From Acidobacteriota bacterium (GTDB taxonomy: Bacteria > Acidobacteriota > Terriglobia > Bryobacterales > Bryobacteraceae), in NCBI GenBank assembly GCA_018268715.1, contig JAFDVZ010000003.1, positions 1 to 64,000 on the forward strand: a stretch of DNA of 64,000 nucleotides. The letters are read 5' to 3'. Shown here one piece after another: positions 42,988 to 52,116 of the stretch. Within the stretch, counting starts at the first letter, position 1. Every line of letters starts with the position of its first letter. Below the pieces are notes generated by a model. It was not told the origin of the DNA. It saw nothing but the letters and a program-made list of their open reading frames with translations, and ran no database searches. The translations under genes were made by a program, and so were the position numbers.

Positions 42988-43347
42988 GTGCTGATCACCA
43001 ATAAGGACAAGCGCAGCAAGAAGACTGACGACAAGCGGGACGCAGCGGCGCGGCTGAGAAGAGCGCCAGTTGAGGTCTGCAATAACGATGAGCCGGACAA
43101 CTTGCCGCATAGGAAAGTTGGTCCAGGTAGAAGCATCCCTCGGAAAGGTGAGAAAGTATGCCCGGTGTGTTGCGGAAGACTGCCGCTTACCGCAAAGGGC
43201 GGGCGTCGTGTTCATGCCTGTCCTCAATGTGGGGCTACCTACAGGCCGCAGCGCCGATGTGCGCGGTGTTCGCAAGCCCGCGTGTGGGAGGGTCCCAAGG
43301 GCGCGTATTGCCAATGCTGCGGAAGTCCAGCGAGTGAATCTTCATGA
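42988..43347 (+). CDS. Small double zinc-ribbon protein, unknown
   Basis: The 119-residue product has a basic, disordered N-terminus (NKDKRSKKTDDKRDAAARLR) and a C-terminal half with four cysteine pairs: CPVCCG, CPQCGA, CARCSQ and CQCCGS. This spacing fits two zinc ribbons and suggests nucleic-acid or protein binding. The frame is open from 42841, overlapping the upstream gene, so the start is uncertain. Its stop overlaps an ATG (ATGA, 43344-43347) opening a 27-codon frame that may be the stub of a lost gene. Confidence 0.5.
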   Translation: MLITNKDKRSKKTDDKRDAAARLRRAPVEVCNNDEPDNLPHRKVGPGRSIPRKGEKVCPVCCGRLPLTAKGGRRVHACPQCGATYRPQRRCARCSQARVWEGPKGAYCQCCGSPASESS

Positions 43348-43480
43348 AATTGTCCACCTACGTCAAGTTCGACCTATTAGCGAAACGGTGGCCCAAGGTC
43401 CTGGGATGTCGGCTTATTGGACGTTGACTCCGGCCCACCCAAAGCAGAGCACCCACCGCTCGAAGCGAGAGCCTTGGCCA

Positions 43481-43930
43481 TCAAGCCTCAGGAGGATGAG
43501 CCAACGCATAAGAGATCATTCGGTAGACCGCCAAACAGATGGCGATGAGGTTGATTGCGAATAGCATGGCCACACCAGATTTCGTGACGCGCTGCCCACA
43601 AAGTACCAGAGCCGACGCCGCTGCACCCTCGCCTACGCAAGCCGACATCAGGACGCCCGCGATCCAGACTGCCAAGTGCGTCTTTCCACCGAACGCGACC
43701 TGCTGAGCGATGCCGACCGCAAGGAATGCCAGCGGAAACTCTGCAACCGTCAGCCACGAAGCTGCCGTCATGCCGAATGCCAATGCCGTCGAACTGAAAA
43801 CACCGAGTCGCTTCGTTCGGCGAACAAAAAACAGTGATCCGACAAGCATCGAGGCCGCGAACCAAACCCGAAGTTGTAGTGCGGCCAATCTCCACACCGC
43901 ACGCAGGTCAATGTCGATCACCAATGGCAT
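43481..43930 (-). CDS. Small integral membrane protein, unknown
   Basis: The 149-residue product has about four hydrophobic segments (LRVWFAASMLVGSLFFV, LAFGMTAASWLTVAEFPLAF, LAVWIAGVLMSACVGEG and AMLFAINLIAICLAVYRMIS). No family motif was recognised. It is the only leftward gene in the accessory islet. The ATG at 43930 lies in a relatively AT-rich stretch. The flanking gap 43348-43480 holds no recognisable element. Confidence 0.5.
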   Translation of the reverse strand: MPLVIDIDLRAVWRLAALQLRVWFAASMLVGSLFFVRRTKRLGVFSSTALAFGMTAASWLTVAEFPLAFLAVGIAQQVAFGGKTHLAVWIAGVLMSACVGEGAAASALVLCGQRVTKSGVAMLFAINLIAICLAVYRMISYALAHPPEA

Positions 43931-44058
43931 TCTACTTCACCGGGCGCGAAGTCCGGTTACCGGAAACTGAACCCGTCGTGATGCATGCACAAAAGCTCGC
44001 ATGCGCAATGAATGGCGCAATCCCGCACTTCTGTGGATATCTGCACTGCAAAAAGGAG

Positions 44059-44093
44059 TTGCTTAATGTAAAGCAATGGCAACAAATTATTGC
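44059..44093. promoter_or_regulatory. AT-rich double dyad directly upstream of the resolvase
   Basis: TTGCTT (44059-44064) and AAGCAA (44071-44076) form a perfect dyad with a 6-nt centre. GCAA...TTGC (44079-44093) forms a second, immediately before the resolvase ATG at 44095. Resolvases of the Tn3 type usually bind a res site made of dyad subsites next to their own gene, so this could be a remnant res/operator. AAGGAG at 44053-44058 might be the ribosome-binding site but lies far from the ATG. Confidence 0.3.
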
Positions 44094-44094
44094 A

Positions 44095-44905
44095 ATGCTC
44101 ATCGGCTACACCCACGTCTCAACCAACGACCAGGAGACCGCCACGCAGGTGGCGGCTTTGAAGGCGGCAGGGTGTGAGCGGGTCTATCGTGAGAAGGCTT
44201 CCGGGGGGGAGGGGGGACCGCCCCGAACTCCACCGGCTCCTCGATCAGCTCCGGAAAGGAGATGTGCTCGTGGTGTGGACACTCGATCGGCTGTCCCGGT
44301 CTCTTCGTGATGCCCTGACGATCATGGAGCGGCTGATGGAGGCCAAGGCCCGCTTCCGCAGTCTGACCGAGGCGATCGACACAACTACGCAGGCAGGGCG
44401 CATGATGATGCAGCTGGTCGGGGCGTGCGCTGAATTCGAAAGGGCGATGCTCCGGGAACGGACGAAGGCCGGCTTGGAGTCTGCCCGCCAGAACGGACGC
44501 ATCGGTGGACGTCGGCCTAAACTGTCAGCCGAACAACGCGGCGAGATCACTCGGATGGTTTCCAGCGGCGAAAAGACCGCCGCCGATGCTGCTCGGCTGT
44601 TCAAGATCCATCCCGCTACGGTGTCGCGGTTACCGTCACGGGGTCGCGTCGCCGCGGCTACGAACCGACAACGGCTCGGCCAGGCTTTCAGAGTTATTTG
44701 GCATGGCGCCGTCAACATTATTGGGCATAGACAGCGCCACGGCGTCTCTCTCGCTCGCATTCGACGCAGCGGACTACTTCCGCATTCCGGCGACGCGCGC
44801 ACGGGCGATCGCCGTGGAAACGGGGGCGGCGGTCTCCCAATGCAGGGCCGTGGCGAAGCGGCAGGGCCTGTCCGCGGCGGAGTGCGATCGCATGTCCGCC
44901 GCTGA
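44095..44905 (+). pseudogene. Tn3-type serine resolvase/invertase, frameshifted in a G run
   Basis: The first frame (ATG 44095) gives LIGYTHVSTNDQETATQVAA and ERVYREKASGG with the catalytic Ser in YTHVSTNDQ. The protein then continues in another frame: DRPELHRLLDQLRKGDVLVV, LDRLSRSLRDALTIMERL, AEFERAMLRERTKAGL and the helix-turn-helix AADAARLFKIHPATVSRL. The switch lies at a run of seven G at 44203-44209; six would restore SGGRGDRPE. Homology ends near 44640, while the second frame stays open to 44905. A slippage mutation has silenced the enzyme, unless the run length is a sequencing error. In Tn3 elements such enzymes resolve cointegrates. Confidence 0.78.
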
Positions 44906-44930
44906 GTGTCACAATGACAAAGGTGAATCC
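44703..44930 (+). pseudogene. 3' fragment of a hipA toxin-kinase gene
   Basis: This frame encodes LSLAFDAADYFRIPATRARA, IAVETGAAVSQCRAVAKRQG and LSAAECDRMSAAECHNDKG. It matches the extreme C-terminus of HipA kinases, where a helical hairpin ends in a DRMASAFEHEDL-like motif. Everything upstream (the kinase core) is missing, replaced by the resolvase. It is therefore a stub left by a rearrangement. It runs into the start of the hexosaminidase gene. The identification is from recognition of a short segment. Confidence 0.5.
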
Positions 44931-46923
44931 TTTGCGCTCTCTTGCTTTTCTACTCGCCTCGGCCGTGGCGTGCCTGGCCGCCGGACCTGATTTGATGCCG
45001 CTGCCGGCGCAATACGAAGCGCGGGCCGGCCGCCTTGTCATCGATGGCGCCTTCCGGGTGAAGGTCTCTGGCTATACCGAGCCGCGCTTGACCCGCGCCG
45101 CCGCACGCACCGTGGACCGCCTTTTTAAACAGACCGGCATCCCCACGCCGCAGGCGGCCGCAGCGGGTCCCGCTACGCTCCTGATCGAGTGCAAAGGCCC
45201 CTCCAAGCCCATCCAGACGCTCGGCGAGGATGAGAGCTATACGCTCGAAGTCGACCCCACACAGGCTAGATTGAGCGCCGCTAACCCGCTCGGCGTCCTG
45301 CGCGGCCTGGAGACGTTCCTCCAACTGGTGGACCAGGATGGCAACGGCCTCGGCGTTCCCGCCGTCTCCATCCATGACCAGCCGCGCTTTCCCTGGCGCG
45401 GCGTCTCCTTCGACGTCTCCCGCCATTGGATCCCGCTCGACATCGTGAAGCGCACCCTCGACGCCATGGGCGCCGTGAAGATGAATGTCTACCACTGGCA
45501 CCTGTCCGATGACCAGGGCTTCCGCGTCGAATCCAAACGTTATCCCAAACTGACGAGCCTCGGCTCCGATGGCCATTTCTACACCCAAGCCCAGGTGCGG
45601 GAAGTGATCGCCTACGCCCATGAACTCGGCATCCGCGTGGTCCCCGAATTCGACGTCCCGGGGCACACCACCGCCTGGCTCGCCGCCTATCCCGAACTCG
45701 GAACCGTACCCGGACCCTATGAGATCGAACGCAAGTGGGGCATCTTCGACCCCGTGCTCGACCCGAGCAAGGAGATTGTCTACCAGTTTCTCGATAACTT
45801 GTTCGGAGAGATGACTCGGCTGTTCGACGACGCCTATTTCCACATCGGCGGCGATGAGGTGGAAGGCAAGCAGTGGCAGGCGAGCGCCCGCGTGCAGGCT
45901 TTCATGAAGAAAGAAGGCCTGAAGGATAACCACGAGTTGCAGCGCTATTTCAGCCGCCGCGTGCAGGCCATCGTGCAGAAGCACGGCAAGCGCACCGAGG
46001 GCTGGGACGAGATCCTCGATCCGCACCTGCCCAAGGACATCGTGATTCAAAGCTGGCGCGGACAGAAATCCCTGGGAGTGGCCGTCCAACAGGGTTACTC
46101 AGGATTGCTCTCGGCCGGTTACTACCTGGACCTGATGCAGACCGCCGAGTTCCACTATCTGACCGATCCGATCAACGAAGACACGCGCACGCTGACCGCC
46201 GAACAGCAGTCCCGCATCCTGGGCGGCGAGGCCACGATGTGGGTGGAGATGGTATCGACCCAGAACGTGGAGGCCCGGGTGTGGCCCCGCGCGGCCGTGG
46301 TCGCCGAGCGCCTGTGGTCGCCGCAATCGGTGCGCGACGTTCGCTCCATGTACGCGCGCCTGGAGACCATGAGCCGGCGCCTGGAACTTCTCGGACTGCC
46401 GCACCGGCAGACCTATCGGCTGATGGTGGAACGGCTGGCGGGCGGCGAGCCGGTGGGCCCGGTGAAGGCGCTGGCCGACATCGTTGAGCCGGTCAAAATC
46501 TATGCTCGCAGCGATAGCGGCAAGTACACCCAGTTCACGCCGTTGAACCGCCTGGTGGACACGGCGCTGCCGGAGAGCGACGCGGCGCGTAACTTCCGAT
46601 ACGCCGTGGCGGACAAGGACTGGAAGACGGTCCGCTCGACGCTCGAACACTGGCGCGCCGCCGCGGCCGCCGTCCGGCCCACGCTCGAGAAGAACGGACT
46701 GTTGCTCGAGGCGCGTCCCATCGCCGACCATTGGGCGCGCACGGCGGAAATCGGCCTGGAAGCGGTGGAATTCGCCGCGTCGGGACGCACGGCGCCATCC
46801 GGTTGGGCCGGGCCTCGCCTGGCGGCGCTCGATGAAGCCGCCAAGCCCGTGGCCGAGACGCTGTTGATGGCGGCGCCCGGAGTCCGCGCGCTGGTCGAGT
46901 TGGCCGCCGGAGGATCGAAGTAA
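44914..46923 (+). CDS. GH20 beta-N-acetylhexosaminidase, secreted
   Basis: The 669-residue product has a signal peptide (LAFLLASAVACLAAG), an N-terminal alpha/beta domain, then the GH20 barrel: FPWRGVSFDVSRHWIPLDIV, MNVYHWHLSDDQGFRVESKR, GIRVVPEFDVPGHTTAWLAA and YFHIGGDEVEGKQW with catalytic Asp314-Glu315. GGEATMWVEMV and the C-terminal WPRAAVVAERLWS complete the pattern. It removes terminal GlcNAc/GalNAc from chitin fragments or glycans in the periplasm or outside. It overlaps the methyltransferase gene by one base (TAATG). Confidence 0.94.
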   Translation: MTKVNPLRSLAFLLASAVACLAAGPDLMPLPAQYEARAGRLVIDGAFRVKVSGYTEPRLTRAAARTVDRLFKQTGIPTPQAAAAGPATLLIECKGPSKPIQTLGEDESYTLEVDPTQARLSAANPLGVLRGLETFLQLVDQDGNGLGVPAVSIHDQPRFPWRGVSFDVSRHWIPLDIVKRTLDAMGAVKMNVYHWHLSDDQGFRVESKRYPKLTSLGSDGHFYTQAQVREVIAYAHELGIRVVPEFDVPGHTTAWLAAYPELGTVPGPYEIERKWGIFDPVLDPSKEIVYQFLDNLFGEMTRLFDDAYFHIGGDEVEGKQWQASARVQAFMKKEGLKDNHELQRYFSRRVQAIVQKHGKRTEGWDEILDPHLPKDIVIQSWRGQKSLGVAVQQGYSGLLSAGYYLDLMQTAEFHYLTDPINEDTRTLTAEQQSRILGGEATMWVEMVSTQNVEARVWPRAAVVAERLWSPQSVRDVRSMYARLETMSRRLELLGLPHRQTYRLMVERLAGGEPVGPVKALADIVEPVKIYARSDSGKYTQFTPLNRLVDTALPESDAARNFRYAVADKDWKTVRSTLEHWRAAAAAVRPTLEKNGLLLEARPIADHWARTAEIGLEAVEFAASGRTAPSGWAGPRLAALDEAAKPVAETLLMAAPGVRALVELAAGGSK

Positions 46924-47756
46924 TGGCGGCGCTCGCCACACGGCCGCCGAAGCCCCGCCTGGCGAAGGAGATCGAGGCGTTCGTGCGCAGCATCGATATG
47001 CCGCACCAGGACGCCCGCAATTACCTGGAAATCCACATGGCCCGCATCGTGCGGACCTTGTCGATCACTCCTCCGCCGTTTCGAACCGGCCGCGTGCTCG
47101 AGTTAGGGGCCTACATGCACATGACGCCCGCGCTCGGCTGCGTGCTGGGTTACAAAGAAGTGCGGGGCGCTTACTACGGTCCGCTCGGCAAGAGCGATCC
47201 CAAGTCGGTGACGGCCGGCGGCAAGGAGGTGTTTACATGCCAGGTGGACCTGTTCGACGCCGAAAAGGACCGCTACCCCTATCCGGACGCCCATTTCGAC
47301 TGCGTCCTGGCTTGCGAGATCTTCGAGCACTTCATCCACGACCCCATGCACATGCTATTTGAGTGCAACCGCGTGCTGGCGGTGGGCGGATCGGTGGTGC
47401 TGACCACGCCGAACGTGGCGAGTCACACCGCCGTGGCCCGAATTCTCGAATCGAGCGGCAATCCGCAGTTATATTCGAAATACGCCAATCCCAAGGGCGA
47501 ATTCGCCGACACCGAGATACCGCACGTGCGCGAATACACGCCGCAGGAGTTAGTCGAGGTGTTATCGGCGGCGGGCTTTGAGACGGATGTGTTCTTCACC
47601 GAGCAGGCTCCCGGTTATCACGCCCGCAACTGGGTGGACGAATACCTGAAGAAACATGGCTTTCCGGCCGACCTGCGCGGCGAACAGATGTACTCAGTGG
47701 CGCGGAAGACGGGAGCGGGAGTCACCCGCTATCCCGGTTTCCTATACGAGATGTAG
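46923..47756 (+). CDS. Class I SAM-dependent methyltransferase
   Basis: The 277-residue product has a Rossmann methyltransferase domain in which RVLELGAYMHMTPALGCVLG is motif I. YPYPDAHFDCVLACEIFEHF is the motif around the post-II acidic residue, followed by ECNRVLAVGGSVVLTTPNVA. It resembles the methyltransferases of polysaccharide gene clusters (methyltransferase type 11). Start ATG 46923 overlaps the hexosaminidase stop, so both are probably co-expressed. Substrate unknown. Confidence 0.87.
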   Translation: MAALATRPPKPRLAKEIEAFVRSIDMPHQDARNYLEIHMARIVRTLSITPPPFRTGRVLELGAYMHMTPALGCVLGYKEVRGAYYGPLGKSDPKSVTAGGKEVFTCQVDLFDAEKDRYPYPDAHFDCVLACEIFEHFIHDPMHMLFECNRVLAVGGSVVLTTPNVASHTAVARILESSGNPQLYSKYANPKGEFADTEIPHVREYTPQELVEVLSAAGFETDVFFTEQAPGYHARNWVDEYLKKHGFPADLRGEQMYSVARKTGAGVTRYPGFLYEM

Positions 47757-47759
47757 CCG

Positions 47760-50174
47760 TCAGGGCCGGACGCGCGTGGCGCGGGCCTTGGCTTCGCCGC
47801 GCAGCCACACCCACAGCGATCCCGGCGGATCGCCCGGAGCGGGCATCTGGACCACCAGGGACTGCCGGGTCGCATCGCCGGCCAGGGGCAGCGGCAGCGC
47901 GGTGACCGGCGACGCCGACTCCGCGGACCAGCCCACCTGCTCGATGGTTTCGAGGTTCTGCCCGGTGATAGTGGCGCGATAGGCGCCGTCGGCCGCCGTC
48001 TCAATGAGCGGTTCGAAGCGCTCGATCCTGGGCGCGCGGACGATGCGCCCCATCGGGAACGGTTCGGATTCGCCCTCGTGTCCATTGGCCACCGTCACCT
48101 GCAGATTGCAGCCGCTCACCCAGGCGCTCGCGTCAAAGGACAGGAACAGTTGGCCGGGCGCGAGTTGCTGGAGGCTCAACGGGCCGCTGCGCTCGCCCAA
48201 CTTGAACGATATCGTCTGCGAACCCGACTGTTCGCAGGTCAACCGCAGCACGCCGTTCGAATGGAGGTGCGTGACGCGAACCATGGCGCTCAGGTACACG
48301 CCGCCGGGCAGCTCGCCGGGCTCCAGTTGCACGTCCTGGTCGGGCGGCTGGGTCACCCGAACCTCGGTGACGCGGGGCAGCGGTCCGACGATGCGGACCG
48401 CGTCGGAGTAGGTGAGAGGCTCCGACCGGTCCTCGACATAAGCCTTGGCGGTGAGACCCGTTCCGGGCTCGATGCCCGGCCCCATGGTGAGGCTGACGGC
48501 GCGCGAGTTCGGATCGGAAGCGGGACCGAGTTCGGCCTTGCCGTGCGCCACCTCGAGGCGCGTGATCAGGTCGAGGCGCTGGCCGCGCAACCGGTAGTCG
48601 ATCCGGGTGGCGCCCTGGTTCAACAGCACCGGCAGGTTGTCGATGCGCGGCGGGGCGGGCAGTATCTTCAGGTTCACCGGGTGCGCCTTCGAGTCCACCT
48701 GGGTCATCAGCAGACGGTACTGGCCGGGCTCCATGTCGATGGTGTTCACCTGCACGTCGATCTTGTCCTGAGGCCCGTGCCGCAGCCCCGCCGGGAGGAT
48801 GAAAGGGACCGGCGCGGGCGTGGCGAACTTGTCGCCGGCCTTCTCAATCTCCACCTTGGTGACAAACTCGAAGTCGGCGCCGGCGAGCGTGATGGGGACC
48901 TTGCCGGTCCTAGCCACCAGCAGGTCCTGGGAGGCGGCGGTGGGGCGTACGTGCGTGAAGTCGCCCAGAGGCCGGACATCGACGCCGCCCTTCAACTGAA
49001 AGTGATCCCAGTCCCAGTTGGCGGCGAGCGAGTAGTGGCCCGGCTTGACGTTCTGGATCAGGTCGAGTTCCAGGCTCTTGACGTCGGCCAGACGCTGCAC
49101 CGTGATGGGAATGGCCTTGCCGGTCTCCGGAATGAGCGACCAGTTGCGAACGCGATCGACATTCTTCCACTCCGGCTCGGCGACAGATACCGGCACGGGA
49201 GACTTCACGCCCGCGGGTAGCGAGTTCCCCTTCTCCACGGTCATCAGCGGAGGTCCGGCGTTGGGCACGCGCGTCGCCCACAAGTAGGCCACGCGGGTGT
49301 GCGGCGCGGCCGCGTCCCGCCTGCCGCATAAGCCCAGGCCATCGCCGGGCATCGACTGGGCGAACGAGGAGCGGAACTCGGCCTTGGGGAAGGCCACCGA
49401 CCGCAGTTCGAGCAGCATCGCCGTACCGCCCGCCGCCAGCCCCACCGGGCTGCCGAAGAACAGCGTCGCCACCGAAGTAGCGAGGCTGGCGGTCTGCCCC
49501 ACCTGCTGGGAGACCTGCGGCGTGATCGGGTCGTAACTGGCAATGGCGGGGTTTAATGTTCGAAACAATGTCATCGCCTGTTGATTCGGCGAGGCGGTGC
49601 GATCAAGCTGCACGTTCAGCCCGTATTGCGAGGAGAAGCCCTGGAGCGCGGATTGAACAGCCGCCGCCGAGCTGTTGGGCGAGGACAGGGCTGAGATCAG
49701 AGCCTCGGTCTGGGCGGTCTTTTCGGCGTAATCGGCCAATTGGGCGACCAGTTCGTCATCGCGCGACAGGAAGTTGCGAACCTTCTTCGTGTCGAGGCCG
49801 GACGGCCCGTAGACGAACGCCACCACGGCGACCCGCCATGGCGTCTTCCACTGCTGCGGCTTGTTGGCGGCCTTGGGCTGGAGGACGAGCAATTTCTCGC
49901 CCGCGGCGGCGGGATTGGCCGGCACGAGCACGAACGAGACGTCGCCCTTGCGCTGCTCGCCCGAACGCAGCAATGGCTTGTAGTGCAGGGTGTCGCCCTC
50001 TTCCAGGCGGTTGATGGTGCGCAGGGGCAACGCCTCGGGGCCGCCGTGGGCGGATGTAACGCGGAGGTCCACGCTGCCCACCGGGCCTCCGGCCGGACAC
50101 ACCACGGGAGGCAGGGGCGCCGCGCCGATCAGCGAACAGGACAAAAACAGGAAGGCTGGAATACGACGTGCCAA
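47760..50174 (-). CDS. Large secreted protein with multiple Ig-like domains
   Basis: The product is about 804 residues when started at TTG 50174, which is followed directly by a signal peptide (RRIPAFLFLSCSLIGAAPLP). ATG 50243 is in frame but would put 23 residues ahead of it. A coiled-coil-like stretch (LVAQLADYAEKTAQTEALIS) and a membrane-like Gly/Ala segment (TSVATLFFGSPVGLAAGGTA) are followed by repeated beta-sandwich units (KVPITLAGADFEFVTKVEIE, TRIDYRLRGQRLDLITRLEV, RVTEVRVTQPP) resembling IPT/TIG domains. Probably a surface-exposed or periplasmic scaffold; function unknown. Divergent from guaB. Confidence 0.7.
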   Translation of the reverse strand: MARRIPAFLFLSCSLIGAAPLPPVVCPAGGPVGSVDLRVTSAHGGPEALPLRTINRLEEGDTLHYKPLLRSGEQRKGDVSFVLVPANPAAAGEKLLVLQPKAANKPQQWKTPWRVAVVAFVYGPSGLDTKKVRNFLSRDDELVAQLADYAEKTAQTEALISALSSPNSSAAAVQSALQGFSSQYGLNVQLDRTASPNQQAMTLFRTLNPAIASYDPITPQVSQQVGQTASLATSVATLFFGSPVGLAAGGTAMLLELRSVAFPKAEFRSSFAQSMPGDGLGLCGRRDAAAPHTRVAYLWATRVPNAGPPLMTVEKGNSLPAGVKSPVPVSVAEPEWKNVDRVRNWSLIPETGKAIPITVQRLADVKSLELDLIQNVKPGHYSLAANWDWDHFQLKGGVDVRPLGDFTHVRPTAASQDLLVARTGKVPITLAGADFEFVTKVEIEKAGDKFATPAPVPFILPAGLRHGPQDKIDVQVNTIDMEPGQYRLLMTQVDSKAHPVNLKILPAPPRIDNLPVLLNQGATRIDYRLRGQRLDLITRLEVAHGKAELGPASDPNSRAVSLTMGPGIEPGTGLTAKAYVEDRSEPLTYSDAVRIVGPLPRVTEVRVTQPPDQDVQLEPGELPGGVYLSAMVRVTHLHSNGVLRLTCEQSGSQTISFKLGERSGPLSLQQLAPGQLFLSFDASAWVSGCNLQVTVANGHEGESEPFPMGRIVRAPRIERFEPLIETAADGAYRATITGQNLETIEQVGWSAESASPVTALPLPLAGDATRQSLVVQMPAPGDPPGSLWVWLRGEAKARATRVRP

Positions 50175-50229
50175 ATTCCAGTGTATGCTTCCAACGAAAG
50201 CCCGGACCGGCGGCGCGTTGTTATCATAA

Positions 50230-51696
<1,467 letters not shown>

Positions 51697-51705
51697 GAGG
51701 GCGGC

Positions 51706-52116
51706 ATGGCGGGGCGGGCTTTCGTCGGTGGTTTGCTGGCTGCGGCGGCGACGCTCGCTTGCGACTGCTCGACGCCTCCCGTGGACCAATGCGTGCGCGA
51801 CGCGTCGGCGGTTTTCCGAGGCCGTGTGACGCGGATCGATCCGGTGGCGGCGGACGCCTCCGGGCGGCGCCGACTGGCCATCCACTTCGACGTCGGCGAA
51901 GTGTGGAAAGGGCCGGCTTCACGGGAGATCATACTCAGCCAGGAGCTGTTCAACGGTTGTTCCTGGTTCGGCTTCGAGGCCGGCAAGGAGTACCTGATAT
52001 TCGCTCGCGGCGGGCCCGCGCTGACCGCGGCGCGATGCTCCGGCACCGATGAGATACGGCAAAGCCGGTATCTGGCGAAGTTAGGACGAGGGAAGCGCCT
52101 GGGCGGTCCCCGTTAG
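51706..52116 (+). CDS. Secreted NTR/TIMP-like protein
   Basis: The 136-residue product has a signal peptide (RAFVGGLLAAAATLACDC) that leaves a mature N-terminus rich in cysteine (CDCSTPPVDQCVRDASAV), as in netrin/TIMP-like domains. FRGRVTRIDPV and FDVGEVWKGPASREIILSQE continue the pattern, with a later Cys in FNGCSWFGF. The family is often secreted and binds proteases or other proteins; the bacterial role is unknown. It sits 9 bp after guaB, and its stop overlaps the convergent beta-helix gene by 4 bp. Confidence 0.68.
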   Translation: MAGRAFVGGLLAAAATLACDCSTPPVDQCVRDASAVFRGRVTRIDPVAADASGRRRLAIHFDVGEVWKGPASREIILSQELFNGCSWFGFEAGKEYLIFARGGPALTAARCSGTDEIRQSRYLAKLGRGKRLGGPR

